Shown: one piece after another, positions 7,111 through 9,360 of the stretch
How positions within the stretch are numbered: position 1 is the stretch's first letter
How the letters are laid out: each line of letters starts with the position of its first letter
Origin: DATKSS01 sp049582065
GTDB taxonomy: Bacteria > Chloroflexota > Dormibacteria > Dormibacterales > Dormibacteraceae
Assembly: GCA_049582065.1 (NCBI GenBank)
Contig: JBAUTF010000286.1
Coordinates: 1 to 9,360 of the forward strand
Length of the DNA stretch: 9,360 nt
Reading direction: 5' to 3'
Notes under the pieces: model-generated
Told to the model about the DNA's origin: nothing
What the model saw: only the letters and a program-made list of their open reading frames with translations
Database searches by the model: none
Made by a program: the position numbers and the translations under genes

Positions 7111-7224
7111 CCCGTCTGTGACACGGCGAAGATCGAGCTCGGCCAAGAGAACGGCAACCTGGCCGAAAGCAGTCGGGTCATGTCGCGCGACTCGCGACAC
7201 TACTCAGCGGAGGCCGGAGGCTGA
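7111..7224 (+). pseudogene. Remnant of an IS481-type transposase N-terminus
   Basis: One plus-strand frame, bounded by a stop at 7108-7110 and one at 7222-7224, contains IELGQENGNLAESSRVMSRD and then SRHYSAEAGG. This resembles the N-terminal helix-turn-helix region I recall from IS481-like/rve-core transposases (pattern xxENGNLAEvSRvMgYSRdSFYRfkely..gG). It looks as if a few residues are lost after SRVM. No start, no DDE catalytic part and no terminal repeats are visible, so it is a scar rather than a working element. The match rests on my memory of the family pattern over about 30 residues. Confidence 0.42.
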
Positions 7225-7241
7225 CTTCCGGGTTCTTCTGG

Positions 7242-7276
7242 CAGCTTGCCCGGGCGGGCCTCCCACCCGCCAGCTG
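7242..7276. terminator. GC-rich hairpin between convergent genes, possible terminator
   Basis: GGCGGG (7253-7258) pairs with CCCGCC (7266-7271) around a 7-base loop. An outer CAGCT (7242-7246) pairs with AGCTG (7272-7276) across a 6-base bulge on the left arm. It lies about 50 bases beyond the stop of the minus-strand lipoprotein gene and 330 beyond znuB. No U-tract is seen on either strand, so termination is only a guess. Confidence 0.35.
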
Positions 7277-7326
7277 ATCGACTCTTTCGCGTCTCTAGCG
7301 GCGGTCACCAGCCGACGGGCTAAGCC

Positions 7327-7944
7327 CTATAGGCCTGGCGGGAGCGTAATGGCCGGGGCGCCGTTGAAGTTGCTGTAGGCGAGGTCGACCGAGACGGCGG
7401 GCGCGGTCGCCTGATAGGACAGAGTTGCGATGCGGCCCCCGGCGAGGGTGACCGTGCCTTTGACTGTGGCGGCGCCCTGGATTAGAGCCGCCGCCGCGGC
7501 GCCGGTCAGCGTGAACGCGTAGGTCGAGCCTGAGAGGGTCACATCGCCGGCCGACTCGAGGACTCGAAACGCAGCTCGGGGATCCGCCGGAGCGGGTGAC
7601 CCTGTGGCGGGCGCCCATGGGGTGTTAGCAGCGGACCGGACATAAGTGCGGGAGCCTACCCTGATCAGCTCAAGGCTCTGCGTGCCGATCTGGGCTGTCT
7701 CGTGAAGGTTGTTCGGGGCGGCGAACTCTCCAGTTATTCGGGCCTCCTGGGACCCAGTAACCACCTTGGCCGTAAACTCAAACGAGGTCACGGTCTGCAT
7801 TGCCGCCGCTGCGGCGTTGAGGTCCTGAGCTGGCCCGCTCGGGGGCACCGCGCTGGTCGCATTGCCACACGCGGCAAGTGACATCAGGCACACAGCGCCA
7901 AGCGAAACGGATAAGACCCGCGGGCGAGTGGACAGGGGTCTCAT
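7327..7944 (-). CDS. LppX/LprG-like lipoprotein
   Basis: The 205-residue secreted lipoprotein starts at ATG 7944. Its signal peptide ends in the lipobox LAAC with Cys26 as the lipidation site. The mature part begins with a helix (DLNAAAAAMQTVTSFEFTAK) and continues as an antiparallel beta-sheet. It closes with DLAYSNFNGAPAITLPP, close to the terminal strand seen in LppX, LprA, LprF, LprG and LolA-like proteins (YSDYG-x-P-V-x-x-x-x-P). Those proteins carry lipids in a hydrophobic cavity; here a similar fold and role is inferred, and the substrate is unknown. A GTG at 7962 would start inside an inverted repeat and is less likely. No strong ribosome site precedes the ATG. The gene is last in its minus-strand series and convergent with znuABC. 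Confidence 0.78.
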   Translation of the reverse strand: MRPLSTRPRVLSVSLGAVCLMSLAACGNATSAVPPSGPAQDLNAAAAAMQTVTSFEFTAKVVTGSQEARITGEFAAPNNLHETAQIGTQSLELIRVGSRTYVRSAANTPWAPATGSPAPADPRAAFRVLESAGDVTLSGSTYAFTLTGAAAAALIQGAATVKGTVTLAGGRIATLSYQATAPAVSVDLAYSNFNGAPAITLPPGL

Positions 7945-7961
7945 CAGAGCCACATCAAACA

Positions 7962-7994
7962 CGAGGGCAGGTGCGACGAGCGCACCTGCCCTCG
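7962..7994 (-). terminator. Perfect 14-bp inverted repeat, terminator of the His-tail gene
   Basis: Arms CGAGGGCAGGTGCG (7962-7975) and CGCACCTGCCCTCG (7981-7994) pair without mismatch around a 5-base loop. The repeat lies 22 bases beyond the stop of the gene at 8017-8595 and just before the start of the next gene in the same direction. On the minus strand it is followed by TGTTTG, a poor U-tract. It is best read as a terminator, but a protein-binding site or a leader structure of the lipoprotein gene is also possible. Confidence 0.65.
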
Positions 7995-8016
7995 CTGGTC
8001 GGAAGCGTTGCGTTTG

Positions 8017-8595
8017 TTAATCGTGTCCGGTGCCGGACGTTGTTGAGTGCCCCGACCCGTCGCCGTGGTGCTCTGTTTCGTTGGCTTCGTCGCCGACATG
8101 GTGGACGGCCTTCACCTTGGCGGTGACCACCGGAGTTCCGCCGGTGGCTCCAGGCTTGGTCTTGACCACCAGCCGGACGCTCTTCGTTGGATCGGCGCTG
8201 TTGGTGAACACGACAGTGATCCTGTCAGTGTCCTTGTCCACCTTGATGGTCGCGGTGTAGTTTGTTCCGAGACTAGCTGTGCTTGGGCTTCCCGTCACCT
8301 TGCCGGTCGTTTGGTCGACCGTAAAGTTGAGGGTTCCAATACCGGGCAGCACGATCGAGTAGCTGCTGCCCGTGTTAGTCACGTTGGCGACGCAGGGCAC
8401 CGTGATCGGCGCTGACGTCGCGCAAGGCGTGGGGGACGGCTTGGTTCCATTGGCGAATGCCGAGGTTGCCATTGCCGCCGCAACTCCTGCTGCGAGGGCA
8501 AACGAAACCCCGCCGCGCAACATCTTGCGGGACAGTCGGAACTCGGGTTTCCCAGCTTCCGACTTAAGCCCAGCGCCGAATTCTGATGGATTCAT
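8017..8595 (-). CDS. Secreted protein with histidine-rich tail, unknown family
   Basis: The 192-residue protein starts at ATG with a good ribosome site (AAGGAGA, 6 bases upstream). A signal peptide (basic RLSRKMLRGG, then a hydrophobic core) probably ends at SAFA-NG near residue 49, preceded by an unusually long 20-residue cytoplasmic lead. The mature part has Cys58 and Cys68, which could form a disulfide. A beta-rich domain of about 75-147 follows, with alternating Thr/Val strands (NFTVDQTTGKVTG, RITVVFTNSADPTKSVRLVV). The last 28 residues hold six His and several Asp/Glu (VHHVGDEANETEHHGDGSGH). The tail looks able to bind metal ions such as Zn, Ni or Cu; that is inference from composition. 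I do not recognise the family. It stands alone between a hairpin and its own upstream region. Confidence 0.78.
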   Translation of the reverse strand: MNPSEFGAGLKSEAGKPEFRLSRKMLRGGVSFALAAGVAAAMATSAFANGTKPSPTPCATSAPITVPCVANVTNTGSSYSIVLPGIGTLNFTVDQTTGKVTGSPSTASLGTNYTATIKVDKDTDRITVVFTNSADPTKSVRLVVKTKPGATGGTPVVTAKVKAVHHVGDEANETEHHGDGSGHSTTSGTGHD

Positions 8596-8703
8596 AAGGT
8601 TCTCCTTGCTTTTCTATCGTGGTTCGGTTGACCCGTACGCAGAAACCTGCTCAGATCAAGTAACGCACGGAGACCCCAGAGACGGAAGGTCCCGCCGCCT
8701 CTA

Positions 8704-8715
8704 GAACATATGTTC
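8704..8715. promoter_or_regulatory. GAACATATGTTC palindrome, LexA (SOS)-box-like
   Basis: A perfect 12-bp palindrome matches the GAAC-N4-GTTC core used by LexA in Bacillus, actinobacteria and some Chloroflexota. It lies about 109 bases upstream of the start of the gene at 8017-8595 and 21 bases beyond the stop of the gene at 8736-8957. No clear promoter is visible around it, so it may be a chance site or serve another repressor. Confidence 0.38.
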
Positions 8716-8720
8716 ACCGA

Positions 8721-8734
8721 AGACCCGTAGGTCT
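8721..8734 (-). terminator. Short hairpin after the 73-residue gene
   Basis: AGACC (8721-8725) and GGTCT (8730-8734) pair around a 4-base loop 1 base beyond the stop of the gene at 8736-8957. The stem is short and lacks a U-tract. It may help end the molybdate-side transcript. Confidence 0.25.
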
Positions 8735-8735
8735 G

Positions 8736-8957
8736 TCATTCGAACTCCGACAGCCAGTAGAGGAGTTCCCAGGTCAGATCCATCCCTGCGGGAGGTAGGT
8801 CGGTGAGATCCACCTTGTGGGGGTGCAGTTCGATTTGTCGCGACCGCGTGAGCTCGATGATCAAATGCCCGACAGGCGTGAGGCCGACCAGCCGACCTGC
8901 CATCCGGTACGACGCGACCGTCTCGTCGATGGCCTCGACCACGTCGAACCTTCTCAT
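8736..8957 (-). CDS. Small cytoplasmic protein, unknown function
   Basis: This 73-residue protein starts at ATG 8957. It is acidic in its C-terminal half, with no signal or membrane segment. Its third codon positions are strongly GC-biased, as in real genes here. The sequence reads as helix (FDVVEAIDETVASYR), strands (GLTPVGHLIIELT, QIELHPHKVDL) and a terminal Trp-rich helix (MDLTWELLYWLSEFE). It follows the molbindin gene by 43 bases on the same strand and is probably part of the molybdate operon. No good ribosome site is seen. I recognise no family. Confidence 0.55.
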   Translation of the reverse strand: MRRFDVVEAIDETVASYRMAGRLVGLTPVGHLIIELTRSRQIELHPHKVDLTDLPPAGMDLTWELLYWLSEFE

Positions 8958-9000
8958 TGGCTCGGCGGGCGGGGAATGCGGAACCGGCAGAGACTACGCC

Positions 9001-9204
9001 CTACTTGCCGATCAGGACCTCGGTGGCTTTGATGATCACGGTGACCTTGTCACCCGCCTTGAGCTTCAGCCGCTTCACAGAACCGTCGGTGATCGCGGCC
9101 ACGACTTTGCCGGCCCTGACCTTGACTTCCACCTCGGCCATAACGGCACCTGACTTGACGCGGACGATTTGACCCTTCAGTTGATTGCGCGCGCTTAGTT
9201 GCAT
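9001..9204 (-). CDS. mop: Molbindin (TOBE/Mop molybdate-binding protein)
   Basis: The 67-residue protein is a single TOBE/Mop domain of the kind that assembles into hexamers or trimers and binds molybdate or tungstate in the cytoplasm. The family's opening ARNQLKG is present at residues 5-11. It is followed by the alternating strands GAVMAEVEVKVRAGKVVAAIT, DGSVKRLKLKAGDKVTVIIK and the closing ATEVLIG. Length matches stand-alone molbindins. The ATG at 9204 has a strong ribosome site (AGGAGG, 6 bases upstream). The gene lies 16 bases after the modC stop and is clearly in its operon. It probably stores or buffers molybdate brought in by ModABC. Confidence 0.92.
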   Translation of the reverse strand: MQLSARNQLKGQIVRVKSGAVMAEVEVKVRAGKVVAAITDGSVKRLKLKAGDKVTVIIKATEVLIGK

Positions 9205-9220
9205 GTGTTTCCTCCTGATT

Positions 9221-9360
9221 TCAAGCTGGATAAACGCCTACATCTGTGGCTTTGAACGACAGCCAGACCTCGCCTCCTTCGACCAGATTCAGATCCCTCA
9301 GCGCTGCAGGCGTCACCTCCGCAACTAAAGGAACCTCACCGTCAATCCGCACCCGCACGC
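9221..9360 (-). CDS. modC: Molybdate ABC transporter ATPase, C-terminal end (partial)
   Basis: The last 45 residues of a protein enter from the right edge and end at TGA 9223-9221. They form a TOBE-type half-domain: VRVRIDGEVPLVAEVTPAAL, RDLNLVEGGEVWLSFKATDV, GVYPA. Such a C-terminal TOBE domain follows the ATPase part of ModC and related ABC ATPases (the EVTPAALRDLNL-x-x-G-x-x-VWLSFKAT pattern). With a molbindin gene directly downstream, ModC is the best assignment. A sulfate or iron ATPase with TOBE is less likely. The ATPase motifs are outside the window. Confidence 0.82.
   Translation of the reverse strand, partial: VRVRIDGEVPLVAEVTPAALRDLNLVEGGEVWLSFKATDVGVYPA

Larger units (their letters stand above)
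6910..7326. other. Intergenic stretch without an intact gene
   Basis: These 417 bases separate convergent znuB and the lipoprotein gene. No open frame here has convincing protein character. Within it I see a likely transposase remnant at 7111-7224 and a GC-rich hairpin at 7242-7276. The sequence between 6910 and 7110 shows nothing I can name. A T-loop-like TTCGAA at about 7042 is not part of a tRNA fold. Confidence 0.6.

Noticed and set aside
6955..7200. Minus-strand open frames across the gap after znuB
   Set aside because: Composition is unlike a real protein, there is no ribosome site, and they lie opposite the transposase-like remnant. Such antisense frames are common there.
7945..7962. 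GTG 7962 as the start of the lipoprotein gene
   Set aside because: The codon lies at the edge of the perfect inverted repeat. The ATG at 7944 gives a normal lipoprotein signal peptide (MRPLSTRPR then a hydrophobic core).
1..9360. CRISPR array, prophage or toxin-antitoxin genes
   Set aside because: No regularly spaced repeats, no phage structural or integrase genes, and no recognisable toxin or antitoxin pair were seen on either strand.

Overview
The window is GC-rich, densely packed bacterial DNA with frequent GTG starts. It carries lipoprotein-type signal peptides, a probable leaderless promoter and a GAAC-N4-GTTC palindrome of the type bound by Gram-positive/actinobacterial LexA. Together these suggest an actinobacterium or a related high-GC phylum such as Chloroflexota or Dormibacterota. 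I cannot fix the lineage from sequence alone.

Left part, minus strand, reading from 3638 down to 1: a compact run of lgt (prolipoprotein diacylglyceryl transferase), a multi-pass membrane protein of unknown function, and a membrane-anchored protein joining a cupredoxin-like domain to a P19/Tp34-type periplasmic iron-transport domain. A 71-residue two-helix membrane protein follows. The last gene runs off the left edge; it joins a histidine-bearing cytochrome b561-like membrane domain to an extracytoplasmic beta-propeller. Its reading frame has a one-base problem right at the expected start. The last three genes look like a metal or redox module at the cell surface.

Middle, 3769-6909: a Fur-family regulator (probably Zur) is transcribed leftwards and a complete zinc/manganese ABC importer (znuA-znuC-znuB) rightwards from a shared intergenic region. 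That region holds a near-perfect 21-bp inverted repeat, a good candidate for the operator of both. ZnuA is a lipoprotein, so Lgt encoded next door would lipidate it. The ABC genes are tightly spaced or overlapping and form one operon.

Right part: 6910-7326 holds no intact gene. It contains what looks like a small remnant of an IS481-type transposase and a GC-rich hairpin. Then come, all on the minus strand, a LppX/LprG-like lipoprotein, a secreted protein with a histidine-rich tail and a 73-residue protein of unknown function. The series ends with a molbindin (TOBE/Mop) protein and the C-terminal end of the molybdate ABC ATPase ModC at the right edge. A perfect 14-bp inverted repeat separates the lipoprotein gene from the His-tail gene.

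Overall theme: cell-surface metal acquisition (iron/copper-like, zinc/manganese, molybdate) plus lipoprotein maturation. The least understood parts are the cupredoxin-P19 and cytochrome-propeller genes and the His-tail secreted protein.
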